From Bog-473 sp963742035 (GTDB lineage Bacteria; Actinomycetota; Acidimicrobiia; Acidimicrobiales; RAAP-2): DNA of 64,000 bases. Positions 55,416-64,000 of this stretch are shown piece after piece (the stretch's first letter is position 1; each line of letters starts with the position of its first letter). The stretch spans positions 179,235 through 243,234 of the forward strand of contig CAVUKH010000012.1 of assembly GCA_963742035.1 (NCBI GenBank), in the 5' to 3' direction. Below the pieces are notes generated by a model, which was not told where the DNA came from, ran no database searches, and worked only from the letters and a program-made list of their open reading frames with translations. The position numbers and the translations under genes were made by a program.

Positions 55416-55982
55416 ATGGGCCCGTTCGTTCTCGTGCGCCACGCCAGGCCGCTTCGAGATTGCTCACTGTCCCCACCAGATTGGGATCTCGACCCCAACG
55501 CCGCCGGAGCCGTGGCTGAGCTGGCCGATGCGGTGAGAGGTCTCGGCCTTCAGGGTTTCCGGACGAGTGCGGAACCCAAGGCGGTGCAGACGGGCTGCGT
55601 CCTCGCCGACCTTCTCGAGGTCCCCACGGATCAAGACGCTCGACTCAATGAAGTCCGCCGTCCAGAGGTGCGGAGCGACGCTGCTTTCAGAGAGACCGCG
55701 AAGACGTACCTCACCGGCCGCACCGTCGCCGGTTGGGAATCGCAGGGGTCGGTGCTCCAGAGGATGCAGCACGCGGTAGCCGATGCCTCCGAGATCGGTT
55801 TCGTCGGGTTCGTCTCACACGGGACGGCGATGTCGCTCTTCCTGGAGCGCCTCGGACACGTACGCGCCTGGGACTTCTACATGCAGCTGACGAGTCCGGA
55901 CGGCTGGCTGGTCGACGGTCCCACGCTCCGCAGGTTGGGCACCATCGGTGACCAAACCGGGACATGTCCCAGCATCAGCTGA
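55416..55982 (+). CDS. Histidine phosphatase (phosphoglycerate mutase-like) family protein
   Basis: The 188-residue protein has the phospho-His motif FVLVRHARPL (RHG family with Ala), an acid residue region LNEVRRPE and the second His in GFVSHGTAMS. It lacks the length and loops of true phosphoglycerate mutase, so a small-molecule or sugar phosphatase is more likely. No signal peptide is seen. It is monocistronic by spacing: a 338-bp gap precedes it and the gene-poor region follows. Confidence 0.87.
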   Translation: MGPFVLVRHARPLRDCSLSPPDWDLDPNAAGAVAELADAVRGLGLQGFRTSAEPKAVQTGCVLADLLEVPTDQDARLNEVRRPEVRSDAAFRETAKTYLTGRTVAGWESQGSVLQRMQHAVADASEIGFVGFVSHGTAMSLFLERLGHVRAWDFYMQLTSPDGWLVDGPTLRRLGTIGDQTGTCPSIS

Positions 55983-56871
55983 GCAAAGCCTTGGCAGGAA
56001 GCTGTTGGACGCCTTCACAGCCTCGCCGGCTCCGATGAGCACCGGCATAGCGCGGAGTCGTCGCCTCACGGGATGCTCGAGGGTTCTGAAGCGGTCTCGC
56101 CGAGAAAGGTTTCGCCGTCCGGAGCGGGGGTATTCGCACGTCCGGTTCTTAGCCGCCATCGGTGAGTGACGCTCCGGCTCTCGGCGGGCAGGTTGCCTAT
56201 CAAAGAAGCGCCAGGGCGCTCTGTTTGGTGTAATCCCCGTCCCGGTCGGCTTGATCCTCACCTCGCCACCTCCACGGCGTTCTGGTGGACCGCCGGCCCG
56301 GGACGGGGGTCCGATCGCCCCGGCCAAGGCAGGCTGGCCACCGAGGTCCGGCCCGGGGGCTTGCGCTCGAGGACCAGTGAGTCGGGAGTGAGCGCTCCGC
56401 GACAGGCGGATTCGGCTCAGCATCACCGTCAGAACAGGCCAGTGATGTGAACGCCGCGCGGGGAAGGACGCTCTTCTGCGGCTCGATGAACTCCTTTAGC
56501 TCGCAACGTGTCCGCGTACGAACTGGATCTCTGCATGGTTCGACGAGCGCTTGGGACATCTCGTCGGGTCGACTGTCGGCGAGCGGGAGACGTCGGCGGT
56601 GCGAAATCTTCACCACACCACATCACGCGACGATCGGATGGTTGTGGGATTGACGTATGCGAGGACTGAAAGAGGGATCAGGTATCCCCGACGCCCCAGG
56701 GCAGCAACGATCTCGTCGAGTCGCTCACAGCAAAACTCAACGCGTGCGGGAAGGTCGCTCTGCGCGACGAATTCTCCAATAGGGTTGTGGCGCGTCAGAC
56801 TTCGATCACTGGCGCCCGAGCGGCCTTGCGTGTCAGAACTTCCGCAGGCCGGCTACTGGTGGGTCGACCTT

Positions 56872-57111
56872 CTAGGTCAGGGTCCAGATCATCCAACCGA
56901 CAAGGACCCAGGGAACAATGACGAGGGCAAGGGCCAGCGCTGCCCACGACCTCACTGAGGTCTGGGGCGGGCGAGCGTCGTTCGCTCCAAAAAGACTCAG
57001 CTGCTCGCTGAAGTCGAGTCGAGTACGGCCGAGGGTTGGCTGCACGTCCTCGTGGATCGCTGGGGGATCAGCGACTTGCACAGGTCCGACCTCCTGTAGA
57101 CGGGGCTCCAT
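56872..57111 (-). CDS. Possible small C-tail-anchored membrane protein
   Basis: The frame from ATG 57111 encodes 79 residues: a polar, acidic stretch (MEPRLQEVGPVQVADPPAIH) and a C-terminal hydrophobic helix SWAALALALVIVPWVLVGWM near the end. The helix is convincing, but no ribosome site or family is recognised. The frame is open upstream, with another ATG at 57183. It is the best coding candidate in the gene-poor region and could still be chance. Confidence 0.35.
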   Translation of the reverse strand: MEPRLQEVGPVQVADPPAIHEDVQPTLGRTRLDFSEQLSLFGANDARPPQTSVRSWAALALALVIVPWVLVGWMIWTLT

Positions 57112-57984
57112 CGAGTCGTAGAGAGTACCGACGTGACCAGCTTCGCACAACGGATGCACAACAGATGGGGATGCAACCCTCATATATGGGCGATGGGCTG
57201 TGCCAGGCCGGTCCCCGAGGTGCCATGACTCTGATCCCGCCTCGGCGCGAGATTCTGCGCCGCTGAAGGTCTTGACCAGGGAAAACGGTGCGGAAACCAG
57301 CTTTGGTCTGCAAAAGCGCAGGTCCCCGGATACGTGTCGACGTTGACCGGCATTCTGAGAACCATGTGGGAACCGCTGCGGACGAATTGGATCCATGTTG
57401 TTAATGCTGCCCAAAGAGTCGGTGGGGGAAACCTGTGTGTAACGGCTGATTCAGATATCTCGTGACGGATGGACCCTCTCGAGCCGGATGCGACGGACCT
57501 GGGAGGGCGGAGTCATGGCCAGCGGGGAGTGCGGCGATTCGCATATGACCGCACCGAAGCAGCTGACCTCGTGGTTGCGGTGGCGGTCGTTTCGCCGACG
57601 CGCAGAACCATTTTCCATTGGACCAGCATGCTCCGGCCTCGCGGAGACGCCGAGCCACGCGACCGCTCCATGAACGCCGCACCAAGGGCAGTGACCACGG
57701 GCGGCGTATCGCTCCATCGATGGACAGAGGCGAGTCGTCGACTGACTGGTCGAGCCGGTACTCGCTTCTCCCAGGCGCCACCGGGTCCACATCGTCGTTT
57801 CCGGACGCTTCGACCTGTGACGAATACACCCGACCTTCACGGAGAATCAGGCGCCCCACGTAGGACGGGGACTCGATGCCCGGCGACCACGCCGGACTGT
57901 GTGCAGCGTCGCACACGAAGCCTCAGGGCCCACACCGCCCAGATCTCCATGCAGGCTGGCAGGCAGTCGGTCCCGTATGACGCG

Positions 57985-58030
57985 ACACGACCCCGCTCCC
58001 GGGGGGGGGTTGGGGGAAACGGGGTCGTGT
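57985..58030. repeat. Inverted repeat with ACACGACCCCG arms
   Basis: The perfect 11-bp arms 57985-57995 and 58020-58030 flank a 24-base loop containing a run of nine G. The core CGACCCCG/CGGGGTCG recurs in the next hairpin 150 bp away. Confidence 0.7.
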
Positions 58031-58136
58031 GCGGCACCGTGTGGTCTACCGGCCGGAAATGTCGGTTTCGTTGCGATTTGCGACCGACCGGGAATCGGTG
58101 GCCGAAGGTTCATCCAGCGATCACTGACGACGCGAA

Positions 58137-58188
58137 ACGACCCCGCGCCTCTCCCAAGTGGCGGCTTTGGGATGGCAAGCGGGGTCGT
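58137..58188. repeat. Inverted repeat with ACGACCCCGC arms
   Basis: The perfect 10-bp arms 58137-58146 and 58179-58188 share the CGACCCCG stem core with the element at 57985, but the 32-base loop is unrelated. A repeated stem with different loops suggests a conserved structure or binding site rather than simple duplication. Confidence 0.7.
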
Positions 58189-58323
58189 AACGCCGGCACC
58201 GGCCTTGCGGCCGGCCCAACAACAATTGTTGCAAAGGGGCTCGCGCTGTTGTGGGATGCCATGAAAACCGTCCGTATCAAGGGGATTTAGCGACGCTCAA
58301 TTTGGTCAGGGGCGTCGGGTCCA

Positions 58324-58384
58324 GGTGAATCGGGGGTCCCGGACGACGGAGAATCCACTGGCTCCGTCGCACCCCCGATTCACC
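58324..58384. repeat. Long nested hairpin
   Basis: The perfect 14-bp outer arms (58324-58337 and 58371-58384; GGTGAATCGGGGGT and its complement) enclose a second stem CGACGGAG/CTCCGTCG with a 10-base loop. The whole 61-base element could form a near-continuous hairpin and is the strongest RNA-structure candidate of this region. Confidence 0.7.
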
Positions 58385-59046
58385 ACCCAACGGCTCGTCT
58401 TGACGCGAAACGACCGCGCCGAACATGCAGTCTGCAACCACTGGATCCTGCTGTTGGCCAACGCAACGCCGCGTTCGTGGCCAGGACCAGTTGGTCGCGA
58501 CGGTGTCGCCGAAAGGAAGGTTGAACCGAGCAGTCTGTTTGGCCGTCGAAGCGAAGATCGCACCGGCGGCCATGCGTGCAGGAGCTGGTCACCGCGGCTG
58601 CCCGAACCGTTGCCCGCCGCGAGGCGCCATCGCAGTCCAGGCCAGTTGGGATGACGACGGGGCCTCAGAATGGGCCCGGGGGGGAGCGGGGGTTGGGGAG
58701 GGGAACGAGCCGGCAACGCCGGGAAGGACTGGATGCGCGAGGTTCTCCAAAGCCGCGGGGACCAACGCGGGCACGCGGATCCGTCATGAGGGACGGAGTG
58801 CCGAATGACATGCGGACCGAGCGTCCGAAGGCGAGCCGACCAAGAGCAGATCCCGGAAGGGGGCCGCTCGGACCCGGTTCGGCATCGCGAGCGGAGCCGT
58901 TTGGTCTGGACCGGTGGGCCCAGGCCCGTTGGTCGGTATCGCAGGAAGTCCGTTGTCGGATTGTTGTGAGTATTTGGTACGAACGGCCCCTGGCTGCCAC
59001 CGGGGTGTTCGTTGATATACCTCCCGCTACGAAAGGGACTTGGCGA

Positions 59047-59096
59047 ATCGGAGGCCGGGCCGTCTGGATAGGGGCGCTGATGGCCCGGCCTCCGAT
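59047..59096. terminator. 15-bp perfect hairpin downstream of the MmpS-like gene
   Basis: Arms ATCGGAGGCCGGGCC and GGCCCGGCCTCCGAT surround a 20-base spacer. It lies about 95 bp beyond the stop of the minus-strand MmpS-like gene and is well placed as its terminator. No T tract is present. Confidence 0.5.
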
Positions 59097-59190
59097 CCCT
59101 TCCTCTTGGGCGACACGACCAGGACACTGGGTTGTGCGGGAAACGTCTTATGAGAATGCGCTCTGAGGGCATACCCGTCGAGTGTCCTGA

Positions 59191-59757
59191 TCACGGTGCG
59201 TCCCCGACGGCGCTGCACGACGCGAACGCGAAGGGTCCCTTGGCCGTGTTCGTGGTCAGCACCTTCCCGTCTTCGGTGATCGTGCACACCACGTAGGTCA
59301 GGCTGCCGGGGCCGTTCTGCACGCTGAGGGAGAAGGCGGTGATCTGGCCGGAAACCGTGACGGTCTTCGACCATGGGAGAGCGACGTTGCTCACTTGCGC
59401 CAAGCCTTGCTGGCCGGCCCCCTTCTGCAGGGTGGCGTAGGTAATCAATGGTGACGTCGGCGTCCCTGAACTGGTTACCGAGTAGACGATCGTTTGCTTC
59501 TCCAGTGCTGAATGGAGGAAAGACGTATCGACACCCGCCCCGCTGGCGCTGCAGCCTGCGAAGATCAACGCGATCACGAGGAGAAACCAGAACGGCGGTC
59601 GGCGAGTCGGGTTCTTGATCGGTTTCTGAAACCGGACTGTTGTGAGCAGAGCCGGCGGGAGAGGAGGACGCGCGATGCGAAGGGCCGCCGGTCGAGGCGG
59701 GTACGACTTGCCATCGCGGGCCGGCCACCACCACGGCCCCTTCGCCACATCGCTCAT
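59191..59757 (-). CDS. MmpS-like membrane-anchored protein
   Basis: The 188-residue protein has a cytosolic N-terminus starting MSDVAKGPWWWPARDGKSYPP, a Trp/Pro motif like the GWWxASDGKWYPP segment seen on many actinobacterial membrane proteins. Near residue 55-75 is one helix ending in a lipobox-like FAGCSAS. The external domain has IVYSVTSSGTPTSPLITYAT, VALPWSKTV and a Cys pair (VVCTITEDGK...ASCSA), matching the MmpS/transport-accessory pattern. Mycobacterial MmpS works with MmpL transporters; none is nearby here. ATG 59757 is used. The N-terminal motif makes a lipoprotein signal less likely despite the Cys. Confidence 0.72.
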   Translation of the reverse strand: MSDVAKGPWWWPARDGKSYPPRPAALRIARPPLPPALLTTVRFQKPIKNPTRRPPFWFLLVIALIFAGCSASGAGVDTSFLHSALEKQTIVYSVTSSGTPTSPLITYATLQKGAGQQGLAQVSNVALPWSKTVTVSGQITAFSLSVQNGPGSLTYVVCTITEDGKVLTTNTAKGPFAFASCSAVGDAP

Positions 59758-60265
59758 CGGGACAACCCTTTCCCGCTGTATCTTGCTTCGGATGTTCTAG
59801 CCGAGCAACGGGGATGAAGGCGAAGGCCCGGGTGCAAACGCCGAAGGAGTGTGAATGCCGCCAGCGGTCCGAGTGAGCTCTGGCCGCACCAAACGTTGGC
59901 AACGCTCGACGCTCGGGACAAACAAAACGCACGATCTTCGAGCCGACATTCGCCATCGAGCCCTCAAAGCCCAGCTGACTCGGAGCGGTCTGAAGACTTC
60001 ATCCCTGTTTGTCCTGGGATTTGTCACTCAAGAACGATGATGGGACATGCCGAAACGTGGGACGGGTACCTAGACGAAACAAAGGACCGGACAAGGGCTC
60101 GTGTACCAACGTCACGAGTCGGTCCCTCGAACGAGAGTCTTACGGCCCCCCAGCGCTCCTGCGAGAATGTTGCACGGACATTCTCCGGGGTAGAGGGTAG
60201 AAAAGGTTCCGATCGCTCAGCGATCATGGATCTCCGATGAGTTCAGGAAGTGGTGGCGTTTCCTC
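59758..60265. other. Divergent intergenic region before the GH12 gene
   Basis: This 508-bp region lies between the MmpS-like gene (minus) and the secreted glucanase (plus), somewhat less G+C-rich than the coding DNA. Short open frames in it have no recognisable features. Promoters for both genes are expected here, but I cannot point to a good consensus. Confidence 0.4.
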
Positions 60266-61276
60266 ATGAGGTTCAAGCTGATCCTTGCCGTCCTGGCGGC
60301 AGCTTCTCTCTTGGCTGGAGTTGGAGTCGCCCTCGCTGACGCGACCAGTGGCACACCGTCACCTGGCACCCAGTCTTTGAGTCCCGCCAGTTCCTTCGAC
60401 CTTGCGTGCCCGAACTATCTGACGAACATCGGCGGTGGCGCCACGAACAAGACCGCGAGCTGTGCAGCCAACGCGACCACGACGACAACCACCGCGCCGC
60501 CGACCACGACGGCTCCGCCGACTCCGACCACGAACGCTCCGCCGACTCCGTCCCCGACGGCCCCGACGCCGACGGCCGCTCCGCCCGCAGTGAGCGCGTC
60601 ACAGCCCGGCGGTGGCAATTGCACAGATCCCTCCTTCTCGACCAGCGACGCCTCGGGAGCGGACAACACCGACCCCGGCGACCCCAACCAGTACTGGTGG
60701 GTTGACAACGATGCGTGGAGCGGGACCCACGGCCCGCAGACGCTAAACGTGTGCAACCAGGCGAGCTGGTACGCGGTGTCGAATCAGCCCGACGTCGGTG
60801 GACAGGTGGAGACCTACGCCAACACCGAGTACGACGTCGGTGGTCGTAATGGCGGTACGACGACGCCCATCTCCGGGTGGAACTCCATCACATCCACCTT
60901 CTCGGAGGCCTTCCCTGCGGCCGGTACGTGGGATGCGGCCTACGACCTGTGGCTCAACAACTGGTCCATCGAAATCATGATCTGGAATCAGTGGGCCGGG
61001 GCGCAGTCGTACTGGCCGTCTCAGGCGACCACGGCCTTGACGCTCGATGGCGTGCCGTACCACTTCTACGACAATGGTGGCGAGCTGATGTTCTTCCGCG
61101 ACACGCAGACCTCGTCGGGGTCGGTGGACATCCTCGCGGCGTTGCAGTGGCTCGTCTCGCAGGGTTTGGTGAAGTCCACCGACGTGCCGACGCAGCTCGA
61201 GTACGGGGTCGAGGTGTGCGCCACCAGCGGGGCCGAGACGTTCCCGCTCACAGGGTTGTCATTCAATCTGAGCTAG
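60266..61276 (+). CDS. Secreted glycoside hydrolase family 12 (endoglucanase/xyloglucanase-like)
   Basis: In this 336-residue protein a signal peptide (MRFKLILAVLAAASLLAGV, cleavage near ALA at ~25) is followed by a short Cys-containing region and a Thr/Pro linker (residues ~70-110). The catalytic domain then shows YWWVDNDAWSG, YDLWLNNW, EIMIWNQW (nucleophile Glu) and QLEYGVEVCATSG with the likely acid/base Glu, which is the GH12 pattern. These enzymes cut beta-1,4-glucans or xyloglucan outside the cell. A linker at the N-terminal side is less common than a C-terminal one. The start is an ATG after TTCCTC, with no strong ribosome site. Confidence 0.87.
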   Translation: MRFKLILAVLAAASLLAGVGVALADATSGTPSPGTQSLSPASSFDLACPNYLTNIGGGATNKTASCAANATTTTTTAPPTTTAPPTPTTNAPPTPSPTAPTPTAAPPAVSASQPGGGNCTDPSFSTSDASGADNTDPGDPNQYWWVDNDAWSGTHGPQTLNVCNQASWYAVSNQPDVGGQVETYANTEYDVGGRNGGTTTPISGWNSITSTFSEAFPAAGTWDAAYDLWLNNWSIEIMIWNQWAGAQSYWPSQATTALTLDGVPYHFYDNGGELMFFRDTQTSSGSVDILAALQWLVSQGLVKSTDVPTQLEYGVEVCATSGAETFPLTGLSFNLS

Positions 61277-61360
61277 AAGACGGCGCGATGGTCACCGTTT
61301 GGTGGCCGTTTCCAACGAACCGTTGGCGTGGCCGGTCTTTGCGTGGACCCACCGACCTGG

Positions 61361-63887
61361 TCACTCGGACCGCAAGAGCAGCGACGTGCGGGTCCTGGCG
61401 GCGACCCGACCCGGGATGAGCGCGACCAGGTTGGCGAAGACGATCGCCGCCAGGGCTACCAGCGCCACCGACAGGACGGGCACCGTCGGATGGGGCACGG
61501 CCGAGATGCCGTCGGCGAACAGCGTCCACAGCCAGCGACCCAGCGCGATCCCGAGAGGGACGCCGAGCACCACCCCGATCACGGCCGCCACCGAGGATTG
61601 CCACGCCACCGAGGTGGCGATCTGACCCTGGGTGAAGCCCAGCGCCTTCAGGAGGGCGAACTGGCGCCGACGCTGGCGGACCGACGCGACGAGGGTGAGC
61701 ACCAACGCGCCGATCGCTCCGGCAGCGAGGACAGCGGCGAGGAGCGCGGGGGTCGCGCTCGATGCTGCGGGAGTCTGCGATCTCGGCCGGGCGCAGCGCG
61801 CCGACGACCCCGCCGACCGGCGCATCGCGATCCGAGGACCGGTCGAGCACCGCCGCCACGTGGTCCAGCGAGCGCAGCGCGTTGGCGTCGCTCACGCCCC
61901 GGCGGACGGAGATGAAGACAGCCATCGGGCCGGGAACCGGGCTGCCCTGCTGGTTGAGATCTGTGGCCGAGAAGAGCGACGTCGCCATCACCGCCCCCGT
62001 CCCCATGGCCAGCGAGGGATCACCAGACCCGCCGATCGTCGGAAGGGTCGCCGTCCCGACGATGCGCAGGCGGACCTTGGCGTGAACGTCCGTCTGCGCT
62101 ACGACTGTGCCGCCGACACGTGCGTGCAGCGACGCCAGCGTTGCCGGTCCGAGCACGACCTGAGACGGCCCGTCCAGCGTCTGGCCGGAGAGCACGGAGG
62201 GGCTCACACCTGCGCCCGGCCTCATGGCCAGCACGGGCACGGACTGCCCGTCCAGGGTGGCGGATTCGAAGTAGACGCCTGCCCAATGCGCCACGTCGCC
62301 ATCGTGGTCGAGCAGTGCGGTCGTCTCGGCCGCCGGCAGGTTCTCTGCGGCGGAGAACCCGGCCAGCAGGGCGTAATTCCAATTCCATCCGTACAGAGGT
62401 GGTTGGGAGACGAGCGCGTTCAGACTCGCGGCGAACGTGAGCGACGTCACGATGACCGTGACCGCGACCACTGCGCCGAGCAGCGCGGAGCGCACCGGTG
62501 CGGCGTCGCGCCCGCCCCGTCCGCCCAGCGCCGATCGGATGCCCAGGACCGCGCTCGGGGGGAGCCCGGCTGCGGCGCCCCGGATCCACCTGGGGTCGCG
62601 GCCGGGGATGTCCGGCCTCTGCGCCAACCGGTGCGGTGCCACCCGGAAAGCGATGAGCAGTGCGGTCGCCGTGAGTGCCACGACGAACAGGAGGAACCCC
62701 AGACCGAGAACGGTCCAGTCGAAGTCCACTCCTCTTTCGGGATAGACAGATCGCACCGGTCCGATCGGGGCCAGGGGGGACAGCGCCACGGCGATCCCCA
62801 CCGCCAGGAGTGATCCGGCCGCAATCGCACCCATGACGCCGGCCAGGCCGTCGGCCATCGCCATGGCGGGACCGGCCCCCAGGGCGCGCACGATTGCGCC
62901 CTCCTCGGCGTTGCGCCGGATCAGGCGGCTGATCACCTGGCCGGTGATCACCAGCGCGGCCAGGGCGGCGATGAGCCCGAACACCCCGAGCGCGATGGCT
63001 TCGGGGCGGATGGCGCGCTCGGCCTTCGCGACGTAGGGGGCGTTCGTGGTGTCGCCCCCGACCGGGCCCAGATTGGGGATCACCTTGTTCACGGCAGAGA
63101 CGACCGCCGCCTCGTGGGCCAAGCCGCCGACGAGATGGAACGAGACGTACGAGTAGTAGGCGCAGCACGTCTCGAGCTTCCTGGTCAGCGCGGGAGTGAC
63201 GACGGCGATCTGGTTGCCGAGTGCTGCATCGTCGTCCTGGACGACCTGGGTGTTCCACTCCACAATGCCGACGAGCCTGAACGGCACGATGAGGTGGGGT
63301 TTGTCACGGGGGTAACCGCTGAAGTTCTGTTGGCCCACCTGGGCGTCGGTGAAGAAGGCCACGGGGATGGTCGACCCGACATGCAGCCCGTACTGGGCAG
63401 CGGCCCCCGCCGACATGACGATCTCGTCCGTCCGCGTGGGGTCGGCCAGGCGGCCCTGCAGGACGGTGAGAGTGTCAGTCCCGAAGTACTCGGCCTCGGG
63501 GCCTGTACTGCCCTCGACGGATGGCGGCGCCTCGCCCGGCGTCCCCATGCCGTCGTGGCGCCCCAGTACCTGCAGGGTGCCGTCGAAGCCGACCACGGGA
63601 ACAGCGCGCTCGACGTAGGGGATCCGGGCCACGGCCGCGTCCACCTTCGCCGAGTACCCCGTGTTCGTGATGGGATCGAACTCGGTGAACATTCCCAGAT
63701 CCGAGGGGTTGGTGTGCGCCAGGTAGATCGGGAAGGAGGACTGGGTGCGGCGCGCCCCGGCCACTGCGGCCAGGGCGATGCCGCCGACGAGGCCGAGGAG
63801 CACGACCAGCGTGAGGTACCCGGCCCAGCGCCGGCCGAAGGTGGCCCGGAACCGGTAGGCAGACTCGCGCACGACCGCTCCGATCAC
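61361..63887 (-). pseudogene. FtsX/MacB-type ABC transporter permease interrupted by a frameshift
   Basis: The N-terminal 709 residues read normally: a first helix (GYLTLVVLLGLVGGIALAAVAG), a large external domain, three FtsX helices (~290-400) and a second external domain. After EIADSRSI the frame is lost; the correct frame continues as ATPALLAAVLAAGAIGALVL...LLKALGFTQGQIATSVAWQ to LLLRSE at 61361. Removing one base (plus-strand T at 61758) would join the two as RSIGATPALL, the pattern expected in this family, giving 841 residues. The GTG at 63887 follows AGGAGGG. The ATPase partner would lie upstream, beyond 64000. True mutation or sequencing error cannot be separated here. Confidence 0.85.
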
Positions 63888-64000
63888 CCTGACCCTCCTG
63901 CTCCTCATCCACGACCCCGGAGGACCGGCAACAGACACCGCCTGTCGCTGGCTGTCCAGCGTTGCTCACCAGGGGGATGTCACCAAGGTTGCTAGCGCAC

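Larger units (their letters stand above)
55983..59190. other. Gene-poor 3.2-kb region with several strong inverted repeats
   Basis: No reading frame here shows a recognisable domain, a good ribosome site and actinobacterial third-position bias together. One small membrane-protein candidate (56872-57111) is listed separately. The stretch is distinguished by large inverted repeats at 57985, 58137, 58324 and 59047, a nine-G run at 58001 and a 12-bp palindrome CAACAATTGTTG at 58220. It could be decayed genes, non-coding RNA or a mobile-element remnant; no transposase is visible. Confidence 0.6.

Noticed and set aside
57469..58290. 273-codon plus-strand open frame
   Set aside because: Arg/Thr-rich composition typical of a wrong frame; includes two hairpins and a nine-G run.
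58306..59172. 288-codon minus-strand open frame in the gene-poor region
   Set aside because: It is Arg/Pro-rich without hydrophobic core or family motif, spans three inverted repeats, and has no ribosome site.

Overview
The window is G+C-rich, uses many GTG starts, and chains genes through 4-base GTGA/ATGA stop-start overlaps. Its gene families fit an actinobacterium: a mycobacterial-type catalytically dead thiolase, an MmpS-like protein, an F420-free set of short-chain dehydrogenases, and NarL and ECF regulators. Two secreted proteins carry YWLVASDGG...FGDA repeats, and one membrane protein has a GPWWWP...DGKSYPP N-terminus. I associate both with Acidimicrobiia, so an (uncultured) acidimicrobial genome is my best guess; this is inference, not proof. 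No rRNA, tRNA, CRISPR array, transposase or phage gene was found.

Layout. (1) 1-17135 is a metabolic section. It holds cydD with the start of cydC behind a thiolase-like gene, a dienelactone-hydrolase-family protein, a flavin amine oxidase divergent from a TetR regulator with a palindrome between them, an aldehyde dehydrogenase, and a small secreted Ala-rich protein. These are followed by an OmpR/histidine kinase pair, a PhyH-type dioxygenase coupled to a GH13 glucosidase, several short-chain dehydrogenases, and an AhpD-like protein. (2) 17054-48702 is a large exopolysaccharide (EPS) or capsule locus. Its left arm, mostly on the minus strand, makes and decorates an unusual sugar: cytidylyltransferase-like enzyme, C-methyltransferase, PIG-L deacetylase, epimerase, pyruvyl transferase, RmlC-like epimerase and GT2. 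The middle holds an ECF sigma factor, the initiating polyprenyl-phosphate sugar transferase, a HIT-like protein and a NarL-type regulator. The right arm is a plus-strand operon of uronate-forming dehydrogenase, GT4, AsnB-like amidotransferase, fused two-domain oxidoreductase, heparinase II/III-type lyase and GT4. It is followed by a flippase, a second NarL-type regulator, two Wzz-like proteins, a Wzy/ligase-like polymerase and a methyltransferase. This is a complete Wzx/Wzy-style pathway: initiation, sugar supply, transfer, flipping, polymerisation, chain-length control, trimming. (3) 48877-55982 holds a YdcF-like protein, an L-2-hydroxyglutarate oxidase, two secreted repeat proteins (one with a parallel beta-helix) and a histidine phosphatase. 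(4) 55983-59190 is a gene-poor stretch of 3.2 kb containing several strong inverted repeats. (5) 59191-64000 holds an MmpS-like protein, a secreted GH12 glucanase with a Thr/Pro linker, and a frameshifted FtsX-type ABC permease.

The most unusual points are the paired Wzz proteins whose cytoplasmic domains lack a Walker A motif, and two response regulators without the acidic Mg-binding pair. Others are a HIT protein with Cys replacing the catalytic His, two divergently transcribed C-methyltransferase relatives (one degenerate), nearly identical 126-bp coding repeats, the hairpin array in the gene-poor region, and the single-base frameshift in the permease.
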